Shown here: positions 18,301 to 25,421 of the stretch, piece by piece | How positions within the stretch are numbered: position 1 is the stretch's first letter | How the letters are laid out: each line of letters opens with the position of its first letter | Origin: Sediminibacterium sp. | Lineage (GTDB): Bacteria; Bacteroidota; Bacteroidia; Chitinophagales; Chitinophagaceae | Direction: 5' to 3' | DNA: 64,000 nucleotides | Assembly: GCA_017983845.1 (NCBI GenBank) | Contig: JAGOAO010000003.1 | Span: forward strand, 129,016 to 193,015 | Made by a program: the position numbers and the translations under genes | Notes under the pieces: model-generated | Databases searched by the model: none | What the model saw: the letters and a program-made list of their open reading frames with translations, nothing else | What the model was told of the DNA's origin: nothing

Positions 18301-19013
18301 AAGATATCATGCGCGTTGGCGTCATCTTCATTGATATAATGACTGTCATTGGTTGCAATTACATCTACCTTATGCTTTTTTGAAAACTTAAGTAGGGTAT
18401 TGTTGATGATTTCTTGTTCTGGAATCTGGTGTCTTTGGATCTCGATATAATAATCTTCTCCAAATAAATCCAACCACCATTTAAATTCTTTTTCAGCAGC
18501 TTCTTCTCCGTCTCTTAAAATGGCTTGTGGTACATGGGCACCAATACAACAGGTGGTAGCAATAATTCCTTCGTGGTATTTTTCAATCAACTCCTTATCG
18601 ATTCTTGGGTACTTACTATACATCCCCTCGATATATCCAAGGGAGGTTAATTTAATCAGGTTCTGATAACCCACCGCATTTTTAGCCAATAGTACTTGGT
18701 GAAAACGATCGTCCTTATGTTCTTTTGTAAATTGTTTAATATGCCTGTCCTTCACCACATAAAACTCACAACCTACAATGGGCTTCACCGTAGGGGCTAA
18801 AATGTCTTTTCCATTCGCATCTTTTCCAACGACTTTGGTGTTTTTCCAAGCCTGGCTTACAAAATTAAATGCACCAAACATATTCCCGTGATCCGTGATT
18901 GCGAGTGCGGGCATTTCGTCTTTAATGGCTTTTTTATATAAACCATCAATGGAAGCAGCACCATCTAGTAAAGAATATTGAGTATGAACGTGTAAATGTG
19001 AAAATTTGGGCAT
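15336..19013 (-). CDS. dnaE: DNA polymerase III subunit alpha
   Basis: From the ATG at 19013 (MPKFSHLHVHTQYSLLDG) the protein has 1225 residues, normal for DnaE. It is the replicative polymerase of the chromosomal replisome. Order of domains: PHP domain with HLHVHTQYS (6-14); polymerase palm with GPGRGSAAGS and the catalytic aspartates in MPDIDTDF near residue 435; fingers and helix-hairpin-helix region with ETNATFQFES and LYRPGPI; and an OB-fold near the C-terminus (FKLAGLVTEVQHRITKTGK). The in-frame ATG at 19037 adds eight residues that do not fit the family. Confidence 0.97.
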   Translation of the reverse strand: MPKFSHLHVHTQYSLLDGAASIDGLYKKAIKDEMPALAITDHGNMFGAFNFVSQAWKNTKVVGKDANGKDILAPTVKPIVGCEFYVVKDRHIKQFTKEHKDDRFHQVLLAKNAVGYQNLIKLTSLGYIEGMYSKYPRIDKELIEKYHEGIIATTCCIGAHVPQAILRDGEEAAEKEFKWWLDLFGEDYYIEIQRHQIPEQEIINNTLLKFSKKHKVDVIATNDSHYINEDDANAHDILLCINTGEKQSTPGFDDFVNDELQVKNRRFKFPNNEFYFKTQSEMIELFSDIPESIDNTNAIVDKVEVLNLKKDILLPAFPIPKSFQIHKDANMNQWEFLKHITWEGAHKRYDAITAEIQERIDFELFTIQTMGFAGYFLIVSDFIKAGREMDVFVGPGRGSAAGSVVAYCIGITNIDPIKYQLLFERFLNPDRKSMPDIDTDFDDEGRQKVIDYVVEKYGKEQVAQIITYGTMAAKSSIKDVARVMDLPLSESNLLAKLVPDKPGTELNRCLHAPITVKEGEKSLAEKEGYQSDDIDNIKKLREIYAGNDLRAAVLHEAERLEGSIRNTGIHAAGIIIAPSDLTEIMPVATAKDSNLWVTQIEGSVIEEAGVIKMDFLGLKTLSILKTALQLIKQNHGVTIDLDTIPLDDEATFHLYQRGETNATFQFESVGMQKYLRELKPDKFADLIAMNALYRPGPIAYIPNFIERKHGREAIQYDLPIMEEILADTYGITVYQEQVMLLSQKIGGFTKGDADVLRKAMGKKQKSVLDKMKAQFVEGAMKNGHPEKTLDKIWTDWEAFAQYAFNKSHSTCYAYVAYQTAYLKAHYPGEYMSAVLNHAGSIDKITFFMEECKRMGIKVLGPDINESLQGFSVNKNGEIRFGLGGLKGVGEAAIDAIILERNKAGHFETMIDFIKRVLSRAVNKKSLESLAYSGTFDCFPEYHRAQYFNTGEGDRTNGMEKLIAYAQAIQSMNTGTTNTLFGDLPSAMQVPIPKLAICEEWTLTEKLDHEKDITGMFMSGHPLDHFNFELRHYAFTPINEYNEVKDNLINFPNNLGKNFKLAGLVTEVQHRITKTGKNFGSFAIEDFTGKTDFILWSEDYVKFQNYLEVGQKVCINGSFRNRFNQPNNFEFKLQTMSLLETVKQLQTRTVELSLHPANLKVEAIQFLEQNIKANPGRTSLKITFVEPREQIVASLLTIDKGFLVNDEFVEFLDKNPEWNVQVKLAT

Positions 19014-19129
19014 TTTGGATATCGGGATAAGGCACAAATATCGTAAAAAAGCAGGGCTTGGACGGGCTTAATTTTCCACAAAAAACGGTTAAAATAATCC
19101 ATTTTGAGCCAATTTTAAGGTTCTTGGCT

Positions 19130-19137
19130 TATCTTGC
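19130..19137 (+). promoter_or_regulatory. Candidate -7 element of the NlpC/P60 lipoprotein gene
   Basis: TATCTTGC matches TAnnTTTG at 7 of 8 defined or free positions, with TTTG 23 bases upstream (19103-19106). It ends 5 bases before the ATG at 19143, again implying a very short leader. Confidence 0.3.
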
Positions 19138-19142
19138 CCCTG

Positions 19143-19892
19143 ATGCAAAAAGGTATTTTATTTATTTCTGGACTATGCTTATTGACTTTGACTTTAACAA
19201 GCTGTACTAGTTTGACCAAGTTCAAACAATCTGTACAAGCTAAAACTAGTCAAATTAAAGCGAAACCAAAGCGCAACCTGCCGGCATTCGCGGCAGTGCC
19301 TGAGTCAGACAATGAAGCCATTGAATTCTTAGACAATATTTCGGTGAAGCCAGGAAGGGTGTATTTAAGAAAAGCTTCAGATGCGTTGGAAGCTGAACCT
19401 GTGATGGCAACTGCAGCAAGAACAGATAAAATGCCAGAGAACCTAACGGATGTAGAAAAAGCCAATTGGTTACAATTAAAGTATTCTATTCAAATGGATA
19501 TAGCGGTGGAAGAAATCAGCAATATCCCATTACTTCAAAAAATTGACGAATGGTGGGGTACCCCTTATGCTTTAGGTGGATCCAGTAAAAGAGGGGTGGA
19601 TTGTTCTTATTTCACATTGGATGTAATGAATGCTATTTATAATACCAATTTAAAGAGAACTGCAGCTGAACAATATACACAAAGTGAAAAAATTGATTGG
19701 TCAGATTTAAAAGAAGGGGATTTGATCTTCTTTAAAACAGATGGTAGTCGTTCTATTTCACATGTGGGTATTTATATGACCAATAACAAGTTTGCACACG
19801 CTAGTACTAGTCAGGGTGTAACCATCAGTGATTTATCTGAGCCTTATTGGCAGAAGCGATTGTACAGTTTAGGTAGGGTTTTGAAACAATAA
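19143..19892 (+). CDS. NlpC/P60 (C40) peptidoglycan hydrolase lipoprotein
   Basis: I choose the ATG at 19143 (249 residues) rather than the in-frame TTG at 19134, because the protein then starts directly with a lipoprotein signal, lipobox LTSC with Cys21. After a low-complexity linker the C-terminal ~110 residues form an NlpC/P60 cysteine peptidase: catalytic C154 in GVDCSYFTLD, H207 in ISHVGIYM and third polar residue H219 in FAHAS. Such enzymes cut D-Glu-meso-DAP bonds in cell-wall peptides. It would be membrane-anchored in the periplasm. The gene stands alone and is convergent with the M1 peptidase. Confidence 0.9.
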   Translation: MQKGILFISGLCLLTLTLTSCTSLTKFKQSVQAKTSQIKAKPKRNLPAFAAVPESDNEAIEFLDNISVKPGRVYLRKASDALEAEPVMATAARTDKMPENLTDVEKANWLQLKYSIQMDIAVEEISNIPLLQKIDEWWGTPYALGGSSKRGVDCSYFTLDVMNAIYNTNLKRTAAEQYTQSEKIDWSDLKEGDLIFFKTDGSRSISHVGIYMTNNKFAHASTSQGVTISDLSEPYWQKRLYSLGRVLKQ

Positions 19893-19932
19893 TTTGAATC
19901 GTATTTCAATACAAAAAACTCCTTTATCTATT

Positions 19933-21624
19933 TTATTTTACCTGTGCTAATCGAATGTAATATTGACTTTCGATTGTTTTTACAAAATCTTGTAAGTTAA
20001 AATTAGGCTCCTGGATTAAGCGTTGTTGTGGTTGATAATCCATTGGCATGAAGCTGTAATTTTTACCCAAATAACTAAAGTGTAAAGGCAAATTAAATCC
20101 AGTCACACAGTCCTTGTATTCGTAGGTAAATATTTTTTCCTTTTCGTTATAGCTATAATTCAATACTGGAATTTGAATGGTTCTTAAATACTGGTCAAAT
20201 ACTTTTTGAAAACCAAATCCTGCACGAATAGAAATATAATTTTCTACTTGTTCAGTAGTCACTGTTTGATGATAGAACTGTTGATTCAATCCAATCAAAA
20301 TGCTTCTGAATAAACTGTCATTATTGATTGCGTGTCTGATGGTGTGCAATAATGAAGATCCTTTTGGATACATATCCCCACTGCCTTCTTGATTGACGCC
20401 ATAAGTGCCAATCACAGGAATGTCGTTTTGAATGTTTTTACGGATTCCATAATTGTATTCATCTCCTGCTTTTTTACCATAAAAATATTCAGTGAATAAG
20501 GTTTCAGAATAATTGGTAAAACCTTCGTGCACCCACATATCGGCAATGTCTTTCGTCGTAATATTATTCGCAAACCATTCATGTCCGCTCTCATGGACAA
20601 TGATAAAATCCCATTTCAAACCCCAGCCAGAACCAGATAAATCTCGACCTAAATAGCCATTCATAAATTTATTTCCATAAGCAATGGCAGATTGGTGTTC
20701 CATGCCTAAATGAGGACTTTGTACCATCTGAAATCCGTCTTCATAAAATGGATAAGGCCCAAACCAATATTCAAATGCTTCTAACATTTTAGGCACTTGT
20801 TTAAACTGTTCTACTGCTTTTGCAGAGTCGGCTCTTAATACCCAATAGCTTATATCTAAATTTCCTTTTAAGCCTTTATAGGTTTCTTTCCATCCCACAT
20901 AATCACCAATGTAGGGGATGATATTGTAGTTGTTGATTGGATTGGTCACCTGCCAAGAAAATTTATTATACGCTTTATTTGGACTCCATTTTTGTTCTGG
21001 AATTTTTCGACCATTCCCAATGGCAATTAAGTTTTTGTCTTTTGGAACTTGCATAGAAAGTACAGCACCTTCCTCTGGCTCGTCTGATTGATGGTCTTTA
21101 CAAGGATACCATACCGAAGCGCCCAAGCCTTGACAAGCCACAGACATCCATGGTTGACCATTGCTGTCTTTTTTCCAAATCCATCCACCATCCCAAGGTG
21201 GTCTTGTAGCTTCCTTAGGAACGCCATGGTAAAAAATGGTTAAACCAAATTGCTGCCCTTTTGGAATGGCTTTATCTATTTGAGCAAGGGCAATATTATT
21301 GGATCTTGAAAATTGTAAACGGATGGACGTAAGACTGTCTTTTAAATTGGCCCACAATAAAATACTATCCACCACTAATGGGCTTTGTAAATCTATTTGG
21401 ATTTGCTTTGAAGGCTTTACGGCTAAGGCTTTCCAGCTTACCACGCCAACTATTGATTTTGCTTCATAATTGGGTGTTACATCAATTACATATTTTTTGA
21501 TATCAAACCAATCTCTATTTTCATTCAAGCTACCTCTTAAAACATCTGATTCATTCACTAGTGGTTGCGCGAAATTTTTACCAGATAAGAACGCTAGTAT
21601 GAGTAAGAAAAGGACATTTTTCAT
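19933..21624 (-). CDS. Secreted M1-family metallopeptidase
   Basis: A 563-residue exported zinc aminopeptidase-like protein. It has a signal peptide ending near NFAQ, an N-terminal beta domain, and a catalytic domain with HEXXH at H344-ESG-H348 and the third zinc ligand E367 in WVHEGFTNYSE, the exact M1 spacing. The substrate-recognition motif GAMEN of classical M1 enzymes reads GMEHQ. The protein ends about 200 residues after the zinc site, so the C-terminal helical domain of larger M1 enzymes is mostly absent. It may release N-terminal residues from periplasmic peptides. A 12-bp hairpin lies 10 bases upstream of the ATG. Confidence 0.88.
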   Translation of the reverse strand: MKNVLFLLILAFLSGKNFAQPLVNESDVLRGSLNENRDWFDIKKYVIDVTPNYEAKSIVGVVSWKALAVKPSKQIQIDLQSPLVVDSILLWANLKDSLTSIRLQFSRSNNIALAQIDKAIPKGQQFGLTIFYHGVPKEATRPPWDGGWIWKKDSNGQPWMSVACQGLGASVWYPCKDHQSDEPEEGAVLSMQVPKDKNLIAIGNGRKIPEQKWSPNKAYNKFSWQVTNPINNYNIIPYIGDYVGWKETYKGLKGNLDISYWVLRADSAKAVEQFKQVPKMLEAFEYWFGPYPFYEDGFQMVQSPHLGMEHQSAIAYGNKFMNGYLGRDLSGSGWGLKWDFIIVHESGHEWFANNITTKDIADMWVHEGFTNYSETLFTEYFYGKKAGDEYNYGIRKNIQNDIPVIGTYGVNQEGSGDMYPKGSSLLHTIRHAINNDSLFRSILIGLNQQFYHQTVTTEQVENYISIRAGFGFQKVFDQYLRTIQIPVLNYSYNEKEKIFTYEYKDCVTGFNLPLHFSYLGKNYSFMPMDYQPQQRLIQEPNFNLQDFVKTIESQYYIRLAQVK

Positions 21625-21626
21625 AT

Positions 21627-21661
21627 AAAAAGATTAGGGATTCAAATAATTGAATCCCTAA
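21627..21661 (-). terminator. Hairpin after msrA, abutting the M1 peptidase start
   Basis: Perfect 12-bp stem TTAGGGATTCAA/TTGAATCCCTAA (21634-21645, 21650-21661) with a 4-base loop; on the minus strand a short T run opposite 21627-21631 follows after three bases. It ends 58 bases past the msrA stop and lies immediately before the peptidase ATG (21624). Confidence 0.65.
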
Positions 21662-21718
21662 GTTAAAATATTCTCTTCAAATCTGATCTATCAATTGTGT
21701 TAAGCTTCATTGGGTTTT

Positions 21719-22369
21719 CTATTCGTCCTCCTTTTTCAACTTGTCTTTAAATACTTTTTCAAATTTCTCCAACTTTGGCCCAATCACATACCTGCAATAG
21801 CCTTGGTTGGTATTGTTATTGTAGTAGTTCTGATGATAGGATTCAGCAGAATAGAATTTAGAAAATGCAGTCACTTCGGTAATGATAGGTTTGTCCCAAG
21901 CCTTACTAGCATCTAATGCTTTAATGTATTGTAAAGCAAGCTCCTTTTGATGTTCGTTGTGGTAGAAAACGGCAGAACGATATTGAGGGCCAACGTCATT
22001 TCCTTGTTGATTGGGTGTAGTAGGGTCGTGGGTTTTCCAGAAAACGGACAATATATCATCCAAACTAATTTTAGTCGTGTCATAAACGATTTGACAAACT
22101 TCCGCATGTCCAGTCGTCTTGTCACAAACCTGTTCATAAGTTGGGTTATCGACATGGCCACCACTATATCCGCTAGTGACTTTCACCACACCCTCTAAAC
22201 GTTGATACACGGCTTCGGTACACCAAAAGCAGCCTGATCCTAAAGTAATTGTTTGTGTATTTTCCATATTGATTTTTTGCTGTTTTACTTGTTTTTTAGG
22301 GGATTGAGCGCATGCGTAGAAGGAAATAACGCTGCACATAAGCAGTGCACACTGTTTGATTGTTTTCAT
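21719..22369 (-). CDS. msrA: Peptide-methionine (S)-S-oxide reductase MsrA, exported form
   Basis: A 216-residue protein; residues 35-205 form MsrA with the catalytic motif GCFWC (C47, C50), then YSGGHVDNPTYEQVC, GHAEVCQIVYD, FWKTHDPTTPNQQGNDVGPQYRS and the resolving Cys in NQGYCRYVI. It reduces methionine-S-sulfoxide in damaged proteins. The N-terminal ~33 residues look like a signal, with an atypical lipobox FYAC (Cys20), so the enzyme is probably periplasmic or lipid-anchored. An internal ATG (MENTQT) could give a cytosolic form. Same strand as the M1 peptidase, with a hairpin between them. Confidence 0.92.
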   Translation of the reverse strand: MKTIKQCALLMCSVISFYACAQSPKKQVKQQKINMENTQTITLGSGCFWCTEAVYQRLEGVVKVTSGYSGGHVDNPTYEQVCDKTTGHAEVCQIVYDTTKISLDDILSVFWKTHDPTTPNQQGNDVGPQYRSAVFYHNEHQKELALQYIKALDASKAWDKPIITEVTAFSKFYSAESYHQNYYNNNTNQGYCRYVIGPKLEKFEKVFKDKLKKEDE

Positions 22370-22440
22370 AAAAAGAGATTACTTGAAATTACAACAAATC
22401 ATAGCCCAATTTGTTCTAAGGGTATTAATGTTTATTTAAG

Positions 22441-22448
22441 TAAATTTG
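22441..22448 (+). promoter_or_regulatory. Candidate -7 element of the mutS2-yhcH operon
   Basis: TAAATTTG is a perfect TAnnTTTG, 13 bases before the mutS2 ATG at 22462, giving a short leader. Confidence 0.45.
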
Positions 22449-22461
22449 TGCCCATTAGCCC

Positions 22462-24558
22462 ATGCGAGTATATCCAGAAAATGCCCTCTCCCAATTAGAA
22501 TTTGACAAGATCAAGACGATTTTGTTGAATTACTGTCAATCCAGTATTGGAAAGGAGCAGGTGGATGCAATGCGGATTCATACCCATTTAAAGTATATCC
22601 AAACGGCTTTAAGGCAAACGCAGGAGTATCAATTCATCAAGCAGGCCAATCAATATTTTCCAAGTGATTTCATTTTAGACATCCGAAAAGATGTAAAGCT
22701 ATTGGGTATTCCTGGTGCTCAATTGACTGGTGAGCAATGGTTATTAGTTAGAAGATTGGTGGACCATGTTGGTCAGATCTTTAAATGGTTTGATGCGGAA
22801 AGACAAGCTGCCTACAGTCATTTATATGAAGTGGTTGCCAATAGTTATTTTGAAAAAACGATCATTGAGTCAATAGATGAAATTATAGATGACAGGGGTT
22901 TGGTGAAGGACAATGCCTCTGAAGATTTGGCGAAGATTCGTGCGCAATTGTATAAAAAGCGTCAGGAACTAAGACGCATTTTTGAAAAGGTATTGGGTCG
23001 TTTGGCTAAATCAGGCTACACAGCAGATATCGACGAGAGCTTTAGCAATGGACGTCGCGTGGTGGCGGTATTTTCGGAATATAAAAGACAGGTCAAAGGA
23101 TTCTTACACGGGGAAAGCGATAGCCGCAAAACGGCTTTCATTGAACCAGAAGAAACCATTGAACTCAATAATGAATTATTCAGTTTAGAACAGGACGAAA
23201 CCAAGGAAGTGCAAAGAGTGCTGAGACAATTGACAAATCAACTCGCACCTTATTCTAGTCTGTTGATGGGTTATTTGCAAATGGTAGGTGAATATGATTT
23301 TATCAAAGCCAAAGCACTATTGGCGATCGACATGAATGCACATTTGCCCGTAGTAGAAAATAAAGCCACATCCCATTTAATACAAGCTTATCATCCTTTA
23401 TTGTACATGTATAATAAAGTGTCTGGTAAAAAGACCATTCCAGTGAATTTGGAATTGGATGATGAAGCGAGGATCTTAATTATCAGTGGACCCAATGCAG
23501 GTGGTAAGACGGTTTCCATGAAAACTTTGGGGTTAAACCAAGTCATGCTACAGTCAGGATTATTGGTACCGGTTCATCCTGATTCTCAAATGGGTATTTA
23601 CAAACAATTATTTATTCAGTTAGGTGATACGCAGAATTTGGCATTTGAATTAAGTACTTATAGCAGTCACTTGACGCATATGAAGTACTTTATAGAAAAT
23701 GCGAATGGGAAGACTTTGTTTTTTATAGATGAATTAGGAAGTGGATCCGATCCGCATTTAGGTGGTGCATTTGCAGAAGTCATATTAGAAGAGTTATCGC
23801 ATAAACATGCACAGGGTATTGTCACGACCCATTACTTGAATTTAAAAGTGATGGCGAATCACAATAAAGGGATTGTGAATGGAGCCATGCAGTTTGATGA
23901 AGTGAAATTAGAGCCCTTGTACCAGTTGGTAATAGGTAAACCTGGAAGCTCTTATACTTTTGCCATTGCAGAACGTATTGGATTGCCAACCCATTTAATC
24001 AATCGAGCAAGAAAATTGGTGGACACACACCATTTTGAGTTGGATAAATTATTGAATCGAACAGAGCAGGATTTACAATTGGTGCAGAAGGAGCGTAAAG
24101 AATTACACAAATTGATTAAAGAGAATGATGCACTAAAATTAGAGTTGAATAAAACCTTAGACAAAGAAAAACATCTACAACAGATTGCGCTTTTAAGAGA
24201 ACAAAATAGAGTAGCAGAGGAAAAGTTCACTTACTTAAAAGAGATGGAACGTAATTTAAAGCAAATCGCTTTAGATTATAAGAAATCGGATAAGAAGGAA
24301 GAAGTGATGAAGACTTTGTACAATTTGCTCTTTAAAAAGAACGATGCGATTGTGATTAATAAGTTGGCTAAAAAAGTAGACAAACAATACAAAGAAAGCG
24401 CTGCGCCAATTGAGGTAGGATCTACTGTGAAGTTGAAGAAGAATTACCAAGTGGGTGAAGTGATTGGCTTTAAAGGAAAGCGCGCGATTGTGAAAGTTGG
24501 GCAGTTGCCTATGAATATTGACGTGGAGGATTTATTAGTAATAGAAAAAATTAAATAA
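22462..24558 (+). CDS. MutS2-family ATPase lacking the Smr nuclease domain
   Basis: The 698-residue protein follows MutS2: helical core/lever region, ATPase with Walker A GPNAGGKT (about 344-351), SSHLTHMKYFIENA, Walker B LFFIDELGSGSDP (about 419-431), VTTHYLNLKVMA, and a long coiled coil (about 525-640). Known MutS2 acts in recombination suppression or rescue of collided ribosomes, with a C-terminal KOW plus Smr endonuclease. Here a KOW-like strand set (GSTVKLKKNYQVGEVIGFKGK) is present, but the protein ends at once after it, with no Smr domain and no Smr frame downstream. It is not MutS1 (no mismatch-binding domain). The stop overlaps the next start (TAATG). Confidence 0.88.
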   Translation: MRVYPENALSQLEFDKIKTILLNYCQSSIGKEQVDAMRIHTHLKYIQTALRQTQEYQFIKQANQYFPSDFILDIRKDVKLLGIPGAQLTGEQWLLVRRLVDHVGQIFKWFDAERQAAYSHLYEVVANSYFEKTIIESIDEIIDDRGLVKDNASEDLAKIRAQLYKKRQELRRIFEKVLGRLAKSGYTADIDESFSNGRRVVAVFSEYKRQVKGFLHGESDSRKTAFIEPEETIELNNELFSLEQDETKEVQRVLRQLTNQLAPYSSLLMGYLQMVGEYDFIKAKALLAIDMNAHLPVVENKATSHLIQAYHPLLYMYNKVSGKKTIPVNLELDDEARILIISGPNAGGKTVSMKTLGLNQVMLQSGLLVPVHPDSQMGIYKQLFIQLGDTQNLAFELSTYSSHLTHMKYFIENANGKTLFFIDELGSGSDPHLGGAFAEVILEELSHKHAQGIVTTHYLNLKVMANHNKGIVNGAMQFDEVKLEPLYQLVIGKPGSSYTFAIAERIGLPTHLINRARKLVDTHHFELDKLLNRTEQDLQLVQKERKELHKLIKENDALKLELNKTLDKEKHLQQIALLREQNRVAEEKFTYLKEMERNLKQIALDYKKSDKKEEVMKTLYNLLFKKNDAIVINKLAKKVDKQYKESAAPIEVGSTVKLKKNYQVGEVIGFKGKRAIVKVGQLPMNIDVEDLLVIEKIK

Positions 24559-25013
24559 TGATACTAGACGAGCTTACCCAAATAAATAAATATGTTGCTG
24601 TACACCCAAGGTTCGCTGCTGCATTTGATTATATTTTAAATACGAACTTTGACGCTATGCCAGTGGGTAAGAAAGAAGTGGATGGGAAAAATATGATTGC
24701 AATTATTTCAGACGAGGATGGCATGACGATGATGGAATCCTGTGCCGATTTTGAATGCCATAATACTTATATAGATATCCAAGTTTGTTTTAACGGTGTA
24801 GAGACGGTGGGTTGGAAATCAAGATCAAGTTGTGTGGAGCCAAGAGGAGAATACAATAAAGACAAGGATGTATTATTTTTTGAAGACGCACCGGATCATT
24901 TTTTCAAATTACATCCCGGACAATTTGGTATCTATTTTCCTGAAGATGTACATGCACCGATGATTGGGGAGGGAAGAATTAGGAAACTAATAATGAAAGT
25001 AAAAGTAGACTAA
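24558..25013 (+). CDS. YhcH/YjgK/YiaL (DUF386) family protein
   Basis: A 151-residue cupin-like protein of the YhcH/EbgC family. Recognisable segments are NYDAMP-like FDAMPVGKKEVDGKN, FECHNTYIDIQVCFNGVE, and the metal/ligand-binding end PGQFGIYFPEDVHAPMIGEG followed by RKLIMKVKV. Family members are linked to sugar metabolism (sialic acid handling, beta-galactosidase accessory protein EbgC), but the substrate is unknown. The ATG shares a base with the mutS2 stop (TAATG), so it is translationally coupled; a functional link with MutS2 is not obvious. Confidence 0.88.
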   Translation: MILDELTQINKYVAVHPRFAAAFDYILNTNFDAMPVGKKEVDGKNMIAIISDEDGMTMMESCADFECHNTYIDIQVCFNGVETVGWKSRSSCVEPRGEYNKDKDVLFFEDAPDHFFKLHPGQFGIYFPEDVHAPMIGEGRIRKLIMKVKVD

Positions 25014-25029
25014 GTAGAAGAAAGTGTAC

Positions 25030-25266
25030 TTAGTGAATTTTGAATTCTTTCAATTCAGATTCATCTAATTTAAAAGTATAGTTCCCTTTTTTTAAATCGC
25101 CTACATACAAACAGGTTCTTTGGGTAAAGCCGGTGATTTTTCCTTGTTGTAAAACATTCCCTTTGGAACAAATAATCTGGTAGATTTTATTGTCCGTCCC
25201 ATGACTAGAAAACTGGATTTCTAGAATACCGTCTTTGACGTTTTCAGTAATTGTAAACATGCTCAT
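25030..25266 (-). CDS. Short orphan protein resembling a T9SS sorting-domain fold
   Basis: A 78-residue protein, possibly starting at the internal ATG at 25260 (76 residues). I do not recognise a named family. The spacing of its strands (IYQIICSKGNVLQQGKI, TCLYVGDLKKGNYTFKL, ELKEFKIH) resembles the type-A C-terminal sorting domain of T9SS cargo (strand, G-x-V, then L-x-x-G-x-Y, then a basic end), yet it has no signal peptide and no cargo domain in front. It could be a detached remnant or an independent small beta protein. Convergent with the DUF386 gene, 16 bases apart. Confidence 0.5.
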   Translation of the reverse strand: MSMFTITENVKDGILEIQFSSHGTDNKIYQIICSKGNVLQQGKITGFTQRTCLYVGDLKKGNYTFKLDESELKEFKIH

Positions 25267-25421
25267 TGTTGCCTTGGGGGGCGATTGTTTAATAAATTTA
25301 AGTAGTTTTTTTATATATCACAGCTAGATTTATCTGTTTACACAAGGCATTGCGTAGAATTAAATCGATTCCAACATTCTTTTGTGGAATCCTATTTAGC
25401 TTTACAGCTTAAATTTGGACT

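Noticed and set aside
22253..22498. An 81-residue plus-strand frame
   Set aside because: It is antisense to the msrA signal region and covers the mutS2 promoter.
25367..25392. Inverted repeat GATTCCA/TGGAATC upstream of the TlpA-like gene
   Set aside because: Only 7 bp with a long loop and no T run; it may be chance in A+T-rich DNA.
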